From positions 1 through 37,202 of the forward strand of contig DATGXI010000009.1 in assembly GCA_035299065.1 (NCBI GenBank): a stretch of DNA of 37,202 nt. The letters are read 5' to 3'. Shown here one piece after another: positions 31,211 through 37,202 of this stretch (position 1 is the first letter of the stretch; each line of letters opens with the position of its first letter). The notes under the pieces were generated by a model. It saw only the letters and a program-made list of their open reading frames with translations, ran no database searches and was not told where the DNA came from. Made by a program: the position numbers and the translations under genes. The stretch is from DASPJQ01 sp035299065 (GTDB lineage: Bacteria; Bacteroidota; Bacteroidia; Flavobacteriales_D; UBA2798).

Positions 31211-32187
31211 TGATGAAAAAAATAGTTTTCTTTTTGGCCATGAGCCAATCGGTTGCCCTTTATGCGGGTGACGGAAAAGATTTCATAAAATGCATTGGAG
31301 ACTCTTATACCGTTTCAGGCAGAACCTCCGACAAAACACTCAAACCTAAAGGAACAAAAGCCATTTTTACATTTAAAAATCAATCGGGTGGAATAATTTC
31401 CGGTAAAATAATGGTTTCATGGAAAACCGATAGCCTGGAACTTCACCCGAATAAAAGTGGAATTACCAGCATGTTGCTGACCGCAGGCACATACAAATTT
31501 TGTTTTCGTACAAAAGATTATCGTGTTTTAAAAACCGATACCATATTGCTTAAAAAACAGCAGCGAACAGAAATACAGGTTTACCTTGAAACCAATTTAC
31601 CCATTGATTGTGATAAACCGGTTATTTATGTTTATCCGCCTCAAACCATGAACGTGAATATTCAGTTAACGGTAAAGGGCGAAACCAGTTTTACCTATCC
31701 GGCATACAACAACGGATGGGATTTTACGGCTGATCCTGACGGAACCATTCATATGAATGGAAATACCTACAATTATTTGTTCTGGGAATCAAAATCAACT
31801 TTGCAAAACACGAACAGTGATGTTGGAAAAGGGTTCATTGTAGATTCCAAAGAACTGGTGTTGTTTTTTGAAAAAAGTCTGGCAGAAATGGGATTTAATT
31901 CGAAAGAAGCGGCCGACTTCATTACGTATTGGTGCCCACGTATGCTGGTGAACGAAAAAAATTACATTCATTTTATTTTTAATGAAGCATGCAATGCCTA
32001 TGCCGGCCTTGATATAGTTCCAGCACCAGATAATTTGTTGCGGGTTTATATGTTGTGGTCGCCAGCAGAAAATGGTGATAAACTGGCAGGCCCCCAGGAA
32101 TTACCGAAATTAAAAAGAGAAGGATTTACCGTACTGGAGTGGGGAGGCATTGAAATGAAAACGGGGAAAACGATTTCGAAAAGATAG
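31210..32187 (+). CDS. Secreted protein with KPVIYVY domain, paralog 2
   Basis: The start overlaps the stop of paralog 1 by one base (TAATG), and a second ATG follows at once. A signal peptide (about 1-19, VALYAG) precedes an N-terminal beta domain (about 25-128) with TKAIFTFKNQSGGIISGKIMVSW that differs from paralog 1. The shared domain starts at residue 135: CDKPVIYVYPPQTMNVNIQL, FTYPAYNNGWDFTADPDGTIHMNGNTYNYLFWES, FFEKSLAEMGFNSKEAADFITYWCPRM, NYIHFIFNEACN, VLEWGG. By eye the shared part is roughly half identical. Tandem duplication followed by divergence of the N-terminal domain is likely. It probably acts with paralog 1 at the cell surface or in the periplasm. Confidence 0.84.
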   Translation: MMKKIVFFLAMSQSVALYAGDGKDFIKCIGDSYTVSGRTSDKTLKPKGTKAIFTFKNQSGGIISGKIMVSWKTDSLELHPNKSGITSMLLTAGTYKFCFRTKDYRVLKTDTILLKKQQRTEIQVYLETNLPIDCDKPVIYVYPPQTMNVNIQLTVKGETSFTYPAYNNGWDFTADPDGTIHMNGNTYNYLFWESKSTLQNTNSDVGKGFIVDSKELVLFFEKSLAEMGFNSKEAADFITYWCPRMLVNEKNYIHFIFNEACNAYAGLDIVPAPDNLLRVYMLWSPAENGDKLAGPQELPKLKREGFTVLEWGGIEMKTGKTISKR

Positions 32188-32304
32188 TCAAGGGTATAAA
32201 ACCATCCGATTTTGAACATGAGCTGATAAAATTCTGCATTAATTTGTATGGGCATTCCATTTTTTATACTAATCTAGCAGTATAGAATTCAGTAAACGTA
32301 AAAC

Positions 32305-32802
32305 ATGAAAAAATCATTAATTACACCAGTAGTATTTTCACTTTTACTGGCAGCCTGTGGTGAAACAAAACAGGCCGAATTACCTGATGCGGGTGCAAAA
32401 GTAGAAACAGAAGGTTATGATTCGGCACTGGCCGCCAGGTGCGGGGCCGATGAGCATGGTATGCGCAAGTATGTAATGGCATTCCTGGTGCGTGGCGATT
32501 CAACAATCACTGACTCGGTGAAGAAAGCTGAACTCATGAGCGGGCATTTAAAAAACATTGGTCGCATGGCCGATGAAGGTAAACTTGCGGTTGCAGGACC
32601 ATTTTTGGATGATCAACCCATTCGTGGAATTTATATTTTTAATGTTGAAACCGTTGAAGAGGCAAAAGCGCTCACTGAAACCGATCCGGCAATAAAAGCA
32701 GGTACGTTAAAAATGGAACTGCATCCCTGGTATGGATCAGCAGCTTTGTTTGAAGTAAACCGCCTGCACAATAAAATGACAAAGGAGAGTTTAACACACT
32801 AA
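32305..32802 (+). CDS. YCII-related domain lipoprotein
   Basis: A lipoprotein signal MKKSLITPVVFSLLLAAC (Cys18) is followed by a linker and a YCII (YciI-like) ferredoxin-fold domain at about 55-150: KYVMAFLVRG, HLKNIGRMADEGKLAVAGPF, GIYIFNVETVEEAKALTETDPAIKAGTLKMELHPWYGSAAL. The conserved His and the DPA...G..W pattern are present. YCII domains usually sit in the cytoplasm, so an exported, lipid-anchored version is slightly unusual, though known in Bacteroidota. The stop is followed by a TAAATCT microrepeat. Confidence 0.87.
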   Translation: MKKSLITPVVFSLLLAACGETKQAELPDAGAKVETEGYDSALAARCGADEHGMRKYVMAFLVRGDSTITDSVKKAELMSGHLKNIGRMADEGKLAVAGPFLDDQPIRGIYIFNVETVEEAKALTETDPAIKAGTLKMELHPWYGSAALFEVNRLHNKMTKESLTH

Positions 32803-32828
32803 ATCTTAAATCTTAAATCTTAAATTTT
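32801..32828. repeat. TAAATCT microrepeat spanning a stop and a start
   Basis: Three copies of TAAATCT and a fourth degenerate one join the stop of the YCII gene to the TTG start of the acetyltransferase gene. Confidence 0.6.
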
Positions 32829-33306
32829 GAATCCAATCCCTGGTCTTTATATTGTCAACTACAATTCAACACACCACCACGCCTTCAGGGAGATTAATGC
32901 AGCATGGATTAAGGAAGATTTTGTGATGGAAAAAACCGATGAGGAAGTGTTGAACGATCCCGAAAAATATATCCTGAATGACGGTGGTATTATTTTAATG
33001 GCTATGTATAACAATGAGGCAGCAGGCACCTGTGCCCTCATAAACGAAGGCGATGGAATTTATGAGCTTACAAAAATGGGTGTATACAAGCAATTTCGAG
33101 GCTTAAAAATTGGTTTTTATTTGGGAAAAGCCATTGTTGAAAAAGCAAAGGAATTAAAAGCAAAAAAAATAATACTGCATTCCAATACAAAAGGATCGGC
33201 AAAGGCAGTGGAATTATACCGCCAGCTTGGATTTAAGGAAATTCCTTTGGGCAATGCACCATGGGCCAGGGCCAATATTAAAATGGAGCTTGAATTGCAG
33301 ATTTAA
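32827..33306 (+). CDS. GNAT family N-acetyltransferase, TTG start
   Basis: The fold is readable: YIVNYNSTHHHAFREINAAWIKEDF (beta1-alpha1/2), GGIILMAMYNNEAAGTCALI (beta2-3), YELTKMGVYKQFRGLKIGFYLGKAIVEKAKE (beta4 and the acetyl-CoA loop, here QFRGLKIG) and IILHSNTKGSAKAVELYRQLGFKEIP (beta5-alpha4). The enzyme transfers an acetyl group from acetyl-CoA to an unknown amine. The only start that keeps the first strand is the TTG at 32827; the upstream in-frame codon is TAA and the first internal ATG (Met34) would remove beta1. It is 24 bases from the YCII gene. Confidence 0.85.
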   Translation: MNPIPGLYIVNYNSTHHHAFREINAAWIKEDFVMEKTDEEVLNDPEKYILNDGGIILMAMYNNEAAGTCALINEGDGIYELTKMGVYKQFRGLKIGFYLGKAIVEKAKELKAKKIILHSNTKGSAKAVELYRQLGFKEIPLGNAPWARANIKMELELQI

Positions 33307-33461
33307 GAGAAGTCAGCTCTGAAAAACCACCGTATTTCTACGGTTTAAAGTTTGTTATACTTGCAAAAGTATTCACAATCAACGCGTGCTTAATTTAGGG
33401 TATTCCAATAGCGGGTTGCATAAAAATAAGTATATTAACCCGTTTTTGTAACGCATTATTC
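33307..33461. promoter_or_regulatory. Spacer with CGTATTTCTACG operator-like motif
   Basis: ACCGTA-TTTC-TACGGT at 33329-33344 contains the 12-mer CGTATTTCTACG (33331-33342), repeated twice at 35059-35091. A TATACTTG near-match to the -7 box follows at 33357-33364, so the motif sits close to the -33 region of a possible promoter for the relic at 33462 or for the gene at 33737. Confidence 0.5.
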
Positions 33462-33580
33462 ATGTCAAAACAAGTAATTATTTTAGGTGTCGGTGATTTC
33501 AAATAGGCGGAATTTTTGAGGGCTGGCGGGGCGATTTGGAACGGGTGGATGATGTTTGCATGATTGGAATTCGTATATAA
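33462..33580 (+). pseudogene. Frameshifted gene relic
   Basis: An ATG at 33462 opens MSKQVIILGVGDFK and stops at 33504-33506. Adding one base near 33495 would continue it as FQIGGIFEGWRGDLERVDD to a stop at 33578-33580. The start resembles the first beta strand and glycine loop of a Rossmann-type nucleotide-binding protein. The rest of a gene is missing. The remainder of the spacer to 33736 is AT-rich, with a duplicated AAATAATGAAA (33600-33630), and shows nothing else. Confidence 0.35.
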
Positions 33581-33736
33581 AGGAAATATAGTCTTTTCTC
33601 AAATAATGAAATTTCAAATAATGAAAAATGTTGGGTTTTGGTTGAACCATCCGACTTATAAATTATATAAGACCTATAATTTCAGATTCATGTATAAAAC
33701 TTTGCTTCACAATACAGCTATTTAATTAAGATTCAA

Positions 33737-34213
33737 ATGCAGGTTGTAATCAGAAATATTAAACTTGAAGACAATGCCAGGGTTGAAAAAGTAATTCGAA
33801 CAGTATTGGAAGAGCATGGCATTACCCATGAAGGAACGGCTTATTGCGATGAAAGTTTGAAGACGATGTATGAGTTTTATACGGCTGATAAAAGTGCCTA
33901 CTTTGTTGCATTACTGGATGGAAAAATTGTTGGCGGGGCAGGTATATACCCAAGTGCCGGCCTGCCAGACAATACCTGCGAATTAGTGAAAATGTACATA
34001 TTACCCGAAGTGCGTGGCATTGGCCTTGGAAAAAAATTACTGGACCATTGCATTGATTTTGCCTACGAACTTGGGTATTCAAAAATATACCTTGAAACGG
34101 TTCCTGAATTTAAAAGCGCCATAAGCATGTACGAAAAATCAGGATTTGTTTTGCTGGATGGCCCATTGGGAAATACGGGACATTTTGCCTGTGGCATAAG
34201 AATGTTGAAATAA
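33737..34213 (+). CDS. GNAT family N-acetyltransferase
   Basis: The 158-residue protein shows the acetyl-CoA-binding loop VRGIGLGKKLL (Arg/Gln-x-x-Gly-x-Gly/Ala) preceded by CELVKMYILPE and followed by KIYLETVPEFKSAISMYEKSGFVLL. The N-terminus VVIRNIKLEDNARVEKVIRTVLEEHGI is a usual beta1-alpha1 start. FVALLDGKIVGGAGIYP is strand 2-3. The substrate is unknown. It is not closely similar to the GNAT at 32827, so the two are neighbours but not a recent duplicate. It converges with the hydroxylase gene; only 36 bases lie between them. Confidence 0.92.
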   Translation: MQVVIRNIKLEDNARVEKVIRTVLEEHGITHEGTAYCDESLKTMYEFYTADKSAYFVALLDGKIVGGAGIYPSAGLPDNTCELVKMYILPEVRGIGLGKKLLDHCIDFAYELGYSKIYLETVPEFKSAISMYEKSGFVLLDGPLGNTGHFACGIRMLK

Positions 34214-34249
34214 CTGAATGCAATTTTATTCAATAAAACACGGAGCACG

Positions 34250-34894
34250 CTACATGGCCGATTTGTTTTTCCTGTCCTCTTGAGGCAGTGTGCCAAAAAT
34301 ACGGTCCCACAACTTACTTGTTATACCATATGCAGAGTCGTGATCTTTGTAATGATGGTTGGTATGATAGTACCACAAACGTGAAAAACGTTTTGAAGGC
34401 GGATAGGCATGAATGCGGTAATGCAATATGGAATACAACAGGTAACCGTTAACCATGCCCGCCATAAGAATGAACGCATTTACTCCAATAAGCAAATACA
34501 ATATGCCAAGTAATGAGCTAATGATGATTGCTCCGGGCACAGGTGGCATAAACAAACGCGAGTAGTCCTTTGGATATTCATGGTGTACACCGTGTAACAG
34601 GTAAGCTATTTTGCCGCCAAACCCTTTTTGCAGGTGAAATAAAAACCGGTGCAACATATACTCGGTTAACGACCAGCTGAAAATGCCGGCAATGTAAATA
34701 ACAATGTTGGCACTTAGGCTAAGTTGGGTGTATTTTGCCCCCAACCACGCCAGTATGAAAACGAATGGTATGTAAGTGCAAACTGTTATTGCAGGGCTCG
34801 TGTGAGTAAGGAACTCTAAAACCGCGTTTTTAAATAATTTTTTACTTCCACGCGTATGAATTGTTTTTCCTTTGATTACAATTGTTTTTTCCAT
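34250..34894 (-). CDS. Fatty-acid hydroxylase, ceramide 2-hydroxylase (FA2H/SCS7)-like
   Basis: The 214-residue integral membrane protein has the di-iron histidine clusters of the fatty-acid hydroxylase superfamily: HRFLFH (82-87), HGVHH (101-105), HYRIH (158-162) and HTNHH (177-181), with EYMLHRFLFH and HGVHHEYPKD closest to the FA2H/SCS7 branch that hydroxylates the acyl chain of ceramides. Four hydrophobic stretches lie at about 36-52, 62-78, 118-137 and 138-157. Bacteroidota make sphingolipids and hydroxylated fatty acids, so the substrate is probably a ceramide or related acyl chain; this is inference. There is no cytochrome b5 domain, unlike the yeast enzyme. No other lipid gene lies adjacent. 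Confidence 0.91.
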   Translation of the reverse strand: MEKTIVIKGKTIHTRGSKKLFKNAVLEFLTHTSPAITVCTYIPFVFILAWLGAKYTQLSLSANIVIYIAGIFSWSLTEYMLHRFLFHLQKGFGGKIAYLLHGVHHEYPKDYSRLFMPPVPGAIIISSLLGILYLLIGVNAFILMAGMVNGYLLYSILHYRIHAYPPSKRFSRLWYYHTNHHYKDHDSAYGITSKLWDRIFGTLPQEDRKNKSAM

Positions 34895-35057
34895 AGTAAC
34901 CTCGTGTGATCAAGAACTATTCCAGCGGCTTAATCTTTTTAAAATACATTGTTAAACAGCACATAAATTGGCAAACCTTGACTAAAATGAAGTAAAAAAA
35001 TTACCGTTTTTGGAGGCTGTTTTTTATTTTGGTAAAAAGAAACACCAGTGTTCGGGA

Positions 35058-35091
35058 GCGTATTTCTACGCAACTTTAACGTATTTCTACG
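35058..35091 (+). promoter_or_regulatory. Double CGTATTTCTACG operator-like motif
   Basis: GCGTATTTCTACGC (35058-35071) and CGTATTTCTACGG (35080-35092) carry the same 12-mer with starts 21 bp apart, two helical turns. A TATATTTA box lies at 35133-35140, so the pair sits upstream of the likely promoter of the gene at 35158. This looks like a site for a dimeric regulator. Confidence 0.58.
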
Positions 35092-35157
35092 GAGTTTTAC
35101 AAAAGTTTCAATCCAAAAGCAGGGTTTAAAAGTATATTTAGCGTGTGTTGCTTGTTT

Positions 35158-35508
35158 ATGGATATAGCCGAAGTTAATTTAACCACTTTTGTAGAGCAGC
35201 TGCAGGAGGTACGTAAATTAACTACCCAGGCTGGTGACGACAATATTTTGTTGTTGCTTGAATACATTTTGCCCGGTAAAAAATTAAAATTACGCATTGG
35301 TGAAGGTGAAAACCGCGCTCTTGTTAGTGTGTATTATAAGTATGACCTGTACAATTTTCAACCTGAGCGCCCGGTTAAATTAACAACCATGCGCCATATG
35401 CTCAAAACAATATACCAGGATTTACAGGCGCCCGAAAGGGAAATTAAAGCGGCATGGATTAAACACAAAGGCAAGGTTTGTTTTTACGAAGAGGAATCAA
35501 CGCACTAG
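35158..35508 (+). CDS. Hypothetical protein, 116 aa
   Basis: I do not recognise the family. The protein is cytoplasmic, with a helical start (MDIAEVNLTTFVEQLQEVRKLT), a central beta segment (KKLKLRIGEGENRALVSVYYKYDLYNF) and a C-terminal helix plus strand (HMLKTIYQDLQAPEREIKAAWIKHKGKVCFYEEE). The ATG at 35158 is preferred over an in-frame GTG at 35143, which lies only three bases after a TATATTTA box. Two copies of an operator-like motif sit upstream, so it may be controlled specifically. Its stop overlaps the stop of the opposite gene by four bases. Confidence 0.74.
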   Translation: MDIAEVNLTTFVEQLQEVRKLTTQAGDDNILLLLEYILPGKKLKLRIGEGENRALVSVYYKYDLYNFQPERPVKLTTMRHMLKTIYQDLQAPEREIKAAWIKHKGKVCFYEEESTH

Positions 35509-35891
35509 TCAATGATGCGAGGTAGGCTCAACAGCCATTCAACGGCTTTTTCCTTATTTGTAAATGCCCTGAACGGATAGTTTCTGCGGTTAAAATTAGC
35601 CATGAAATTAGCACCGTATTTATACATATTGTTTTTTACGATGGCTGCTGTACCGCGAAAATAAGGCATGTTTTTTATGTCATCCACCACGCGTTTACCT
35701 TCCTCGGTAATATTTATGTTTACCCTTACATCTGATAACGTAAAATAAGGTTTATAATCCGCTAGTTTTTCAGCAACGGCAATGAGTTCACGAATTTCAG
35801 GAAAGCCCAATTCGGTATTTTCCTTAAAGGTAAAGTACACGATAGGTTCTTCGTAAACAATGTCAGCGTAAGGAAGGGCAACCTGGTTCAT
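35505..35891 (-). CDS. SpoIIAA/STAS-like small protein (DUF7793-type)
   Basis: The 128-residue protein follows the pattern of small Bacteroidota proteins with a STAS-like fold: VYEEPIVYFTFKENTELGFPEIRELIAVAEKLADYKPYFTLSDVRVNINITEEGKRVVDD, RGTAAIVKNNMYKYGANFMANF and a final PFRAFTNKEKAVEWLLSL. No function is established, and the family assignment rests on memory of the AFTNKEKAVEWL ending. The ATG at 35891 (MNQVALPYADIVYEEP) is used; the TTG at 35915 is not needed. Tail-to-tail with the gene at 35158, sharing CTAG. Confidence 0.76.
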   Translation of the reverse strand: MNQVALPYADIVYEEPIVYFTFKENTELGFPEIRELIAVAEKLADYKPYFTLSDVRVNINITEEGKRVVDDIKNMPYFRGTAAIVKNNMYKYGANFMANFNRRNYPFRAFTNKEKAVEWLLSLPRIID

Positions 35892-36280
35892 AGTAAGTAA
35901 TACCTTGATATGCAAAAATTGTGCTAGGCTTTTTTTTTACGTTTAGCCTTACAATGGTTTGTGGTTTTTGACAGGAAAATGTGCCAGGGGTAGAGGCAAA
36001 TACCCCACAGCCTAAAAAGCAATTTTTCCTTTGCTGATGAGGGATTTCAGGCTTTTTAGGCGAGGAGTATGGCCGATAACCCGGCCCTGGGTAACTGATC
36101 AATTAATCTTTTAAACCATGTTGTGGCCCAGGGGGCACCCCCCTTTCTTAAATCTTGAATTTTTAAATCCACACCCACCGACCAACCACCCCCGCTCACC
36201 GGTTTTACCCCTTTAAATGCCCTGAAACCCTTGGCCCGCATACGTTACCGCACTACTTTTACAACACAAAATTAAATGAT
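35892..36280. other. Divergent spacer with a GC-rich hairpin cluster
   Basis: The 389-bp region holds GGGGTA/TACCCC (35987-36006), perfect 11-bp arms GCCTAAAAAGC (36010-36020) and GCTTTTTAGGC (36051-36061), GGCCG/CGGCC (36071-36086), and CCCTGGG/CCCAGGG (about 36085-36133). GGGGGCACCCCCC follows soon after. Part of it (36051-36086) resembles one arm of the palindromic element at 19132-19253. No reading frame here looks coding. Promoters for both flanking genes must lie within it, but I see no consensus box. Confidence 0.6.
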
Positions 36281-37003
36281 ATGGACGAATTGATGAAACG
36301 CACAAATAAACGCAGCCTGTTACTTATGGGTGCGCTTATTATAGGAACCGGTGCCGTGTGGTTATTGTATAAAATGCATGTATTGGATATACCCGGATGG
36401 ATGTTTAGCTGGAAAACGGTGTTGATTTTAATTGGTGCCCTTGTTGGCATACAAAGCCGGTTTAAGGGATTTACATGGATGATTTTAATTGTGGTGGGTG
36501 GTGTGTTTATGCTGGGCGATTTGCCAGGTGTAGGACCTGAAATGCGCCAGTACCGATGGCCTTTACTGTTAATACTGCTGGGAATGGTTTTGGTGCTGCG
36601 TGCCTTGCTTAAAAAAAGTGACGAGCCGTTTTGGAAAAGCGATGGAATTAAAACAGCAAGCGGGGATGATGACATTGAAATTGTATCGGTTTTTGGAGGA
36701 AGTAAACGCAAAATTTTTTCGAAAAACTTTACAGGTGGAGAAATTGTAGGTGTTTTTGGAGGGTGTGAACTTGACTTGACACAGGCCGATATAAAGGATA
36801 AAGCAGTACTTGAGGTGACCAATATTTTTGGAGGATGTAAAATTATTGTACCCGCAAACTGGAATATAAAGTCAGATGTTACAACTATTATGGGTGGTAT
36901 GGACGACAAACGACCGAATACCATGAGCGGAGAAAATACAAAAACATTGGTGTTGACTGGCTTTTGTATGTTTGGTGGAATTGATATACGGTCATACCAG
37001 TAA
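36281..37003 (+). CDS. LiaF-like membrane protein (DUF5668 plus LiaF C-terminal domain)
   Basis: Four membrane helices fill residues about 13-110 (LLLMGALIIGTGAVWLLY, TVLILIGALVGI, WMILIVVGGVFML, WPLLLILLGMVLVLRALL). A C-terminal beta-helix-like domain follows, with repeated FGG turns: SVFGGSKRKI, GVFGGCELDL, NIFGGCKIIV, TIMGGMDDK and CMFGGIDI. This is the architecture of LiaF-related cell-envelope stress proteins. In Firmicutes LiaF inhibits the LiaRS two-component system; in Bacteroidota such proteins often sit near LytTR systems, which are not present in this window. It may form an operon with the DUF4288 gene 68 bases downstream. Confidence 0.9.
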   Translation: MDELMKRTNKRSLLLMGALIIGTGAVWLLYKMHVLDIPGWMFSWKTVLILIGALVGIQSRFKGFTWMILIVVGGVFMLGDLPGVGPEMRQYRWPLLLILLGMVLVLRALLKKSDEPFWKSDGIKTASGDDDIEIVSVFGGSKRKIFSKNFTGGEIVGVFGGCELDLTQADIKDKAVLEVTNIFGGCKIIVPANWNIKSDVTTIMGGMDDKRPNTMSGENTKTLVLTGFCMFGGIDIRSYQ

Positions 37004-37071
37004 CTAAGAATTAAGCAGGAACCGGCATGTTCCTGTGTGATTAAAAAGCAATATAAAATAAAATTTGTGTT

Positions 37072-37202
37072 ATAAATTGGTACACCATAAAACTCGTTTT
37101 CAGGATTGACATAACAGGAAAACAGTCTTTGCAGTTTGACGAACAATTGCGCCTGATTGAAGCCGGCAGTGATGCCGAAGCATTTGAAAAAGCCAGGGAA
37201 AT
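37072..37202 (+). CDS. DUF4288 family protein (3' part outside window), non-ATG start
   Basis: The open frame reads NWYTIKLVFRIDITGKQSLQ and goes on FDEQLRLIEAGSDAEAFEKARE to the window edge. This matches the N-terminus of DUF4288, whose members usually start MxWY and contain QFDEQLRLI, followed by AxxxxEAFxKA. The codon at the expected Met (37072-37074) is ATA, and no ATG, GTG or TTG lies in frame after the TAA at 37054-37056; ATT at 37063 is the only other start-like codon. So the start is either a rare AUA/AUU codon, a recent mutation or a sequence error. DUF4288 has no proven function. Confidence 0.74.
   Translation, partial: MNWYTIKLVFRIDITGKQSLQFDEQLRLIEAGSDAEAFEKARE

Noticed and set aside
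36056..36241. 61-codon minus frame in the hairpin spacer
   Set aside because: The frame consists of inverted-repeat sequence with no conserved pattern and no plausible promoter.
36259..37146. 295-codon open frame on the minus strand
   Set aside because: It is antisense to the LiaF-like gene and its translation is Ser/Pro/Ile-rich without domain pattern, a typical mirror of the FGG repeats; the plus-strand protein has clear membrane and LiaF features.
1..37202. tRNA or rRNA genes, phage or integrase genes
   Set aside because: No cloverleaf with a GGTTCRA arm, no rRNA core sequences and no integrase, transposase or capsid-like protein were found while reading both strands.

Overview
The window comes from a member of the Bacteroidota. 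Three secreted proteins end in type IX secretion (T9SS) C-terminal sorting domains, and there is a TonB-dependent receptor with a carboxypeptidase-regulatory-like N-terminus. Lipoproteins are numerous, Shine-Dalgarno sites are scarce, and several starts have TAnnTTTG boxes at -7. A fatty-acid hydroxylase of the ceramide-hydroxylase type also fits this phylum. I cannot fix the order or genus. Most of the window is ordinary chromosomal sequence with many secreted or envelope proteins of unknown role. I see no rRNA, tRNA, CRISPR array, transposase, integrase or phage gene.

Layout. 1-5555: edge of an OmpA-like lipoprotein, an unknown protein, a PKD/T9SS protein, truB and tatC (divergent), and an unknown lipoprotein. 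5581-12210: dprA, divergent from a TonB receptor that is followed by a free-standing DsbD N-terminal domain and full-length DsbD. 12284-16704: S41 C-terminal-processing protease, a helical secreted protein and a lamin-tail/PKD/T9SS protein, closely spaced. 16705-20015: three tandem 88-bp repeats, DUF983, an EF-hand lipoprotein, an AT-rich DUF4279 gene, a palindromic mobile-like element and a DUF4920 lipoprotein. 20016-28306: a glycine-rich secreted protein, then an AraC regulator with a CCCH N-terminus coupled (ATGA) to a DUF4350-like secreted protein, a PDZ-alpha/beta hydrolase coupled (TGATG) to a DUF885 zinc-hydrolase-like protein, a TolB-like propeller, and an Asp-box T9SS protein. 28370-37202: small unknown genes, a tandem pair of secreted paralogs sharing a KPVIYVY domain, a YCII lipoprotein, two GNAT acetyltransferases flanking a gene relic, the fatty-acid hydroxylase, two tail-to-tail small genes, a LiaF-like membrane protein and the start of a DUF4288 gene.

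The most unusual material lies between genes. A ~120-160 bp nearly palindromic element is present twice (1139-1298 and 19132-19253), with a possible half copy near 36050. The 12-mer CGTATTTCTACG is present three times, two copies exactly 21 bp apart upstream of a small unknown gene. A 25-codon ORF with a C(UUCG)G hairpin runs straight into a strong terminator (29965-30068). A GC-rich hairpin cluster lies at 35985-36145. Several dispersed short repeats of a kind frequent in Bacteroidota spacers sit next to stop or start codons, and some of them create false upstream starts (truB, DUF4279).

I corrected starts where upstream codons came from repeats or lay over a likely promoter: truB 3171, 4362, DUF4279 19025, DUF885 24477, 29766, 30242, 35158 and 35891. 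All calls come from reading the sequence and from family knowledge; no database search was run.
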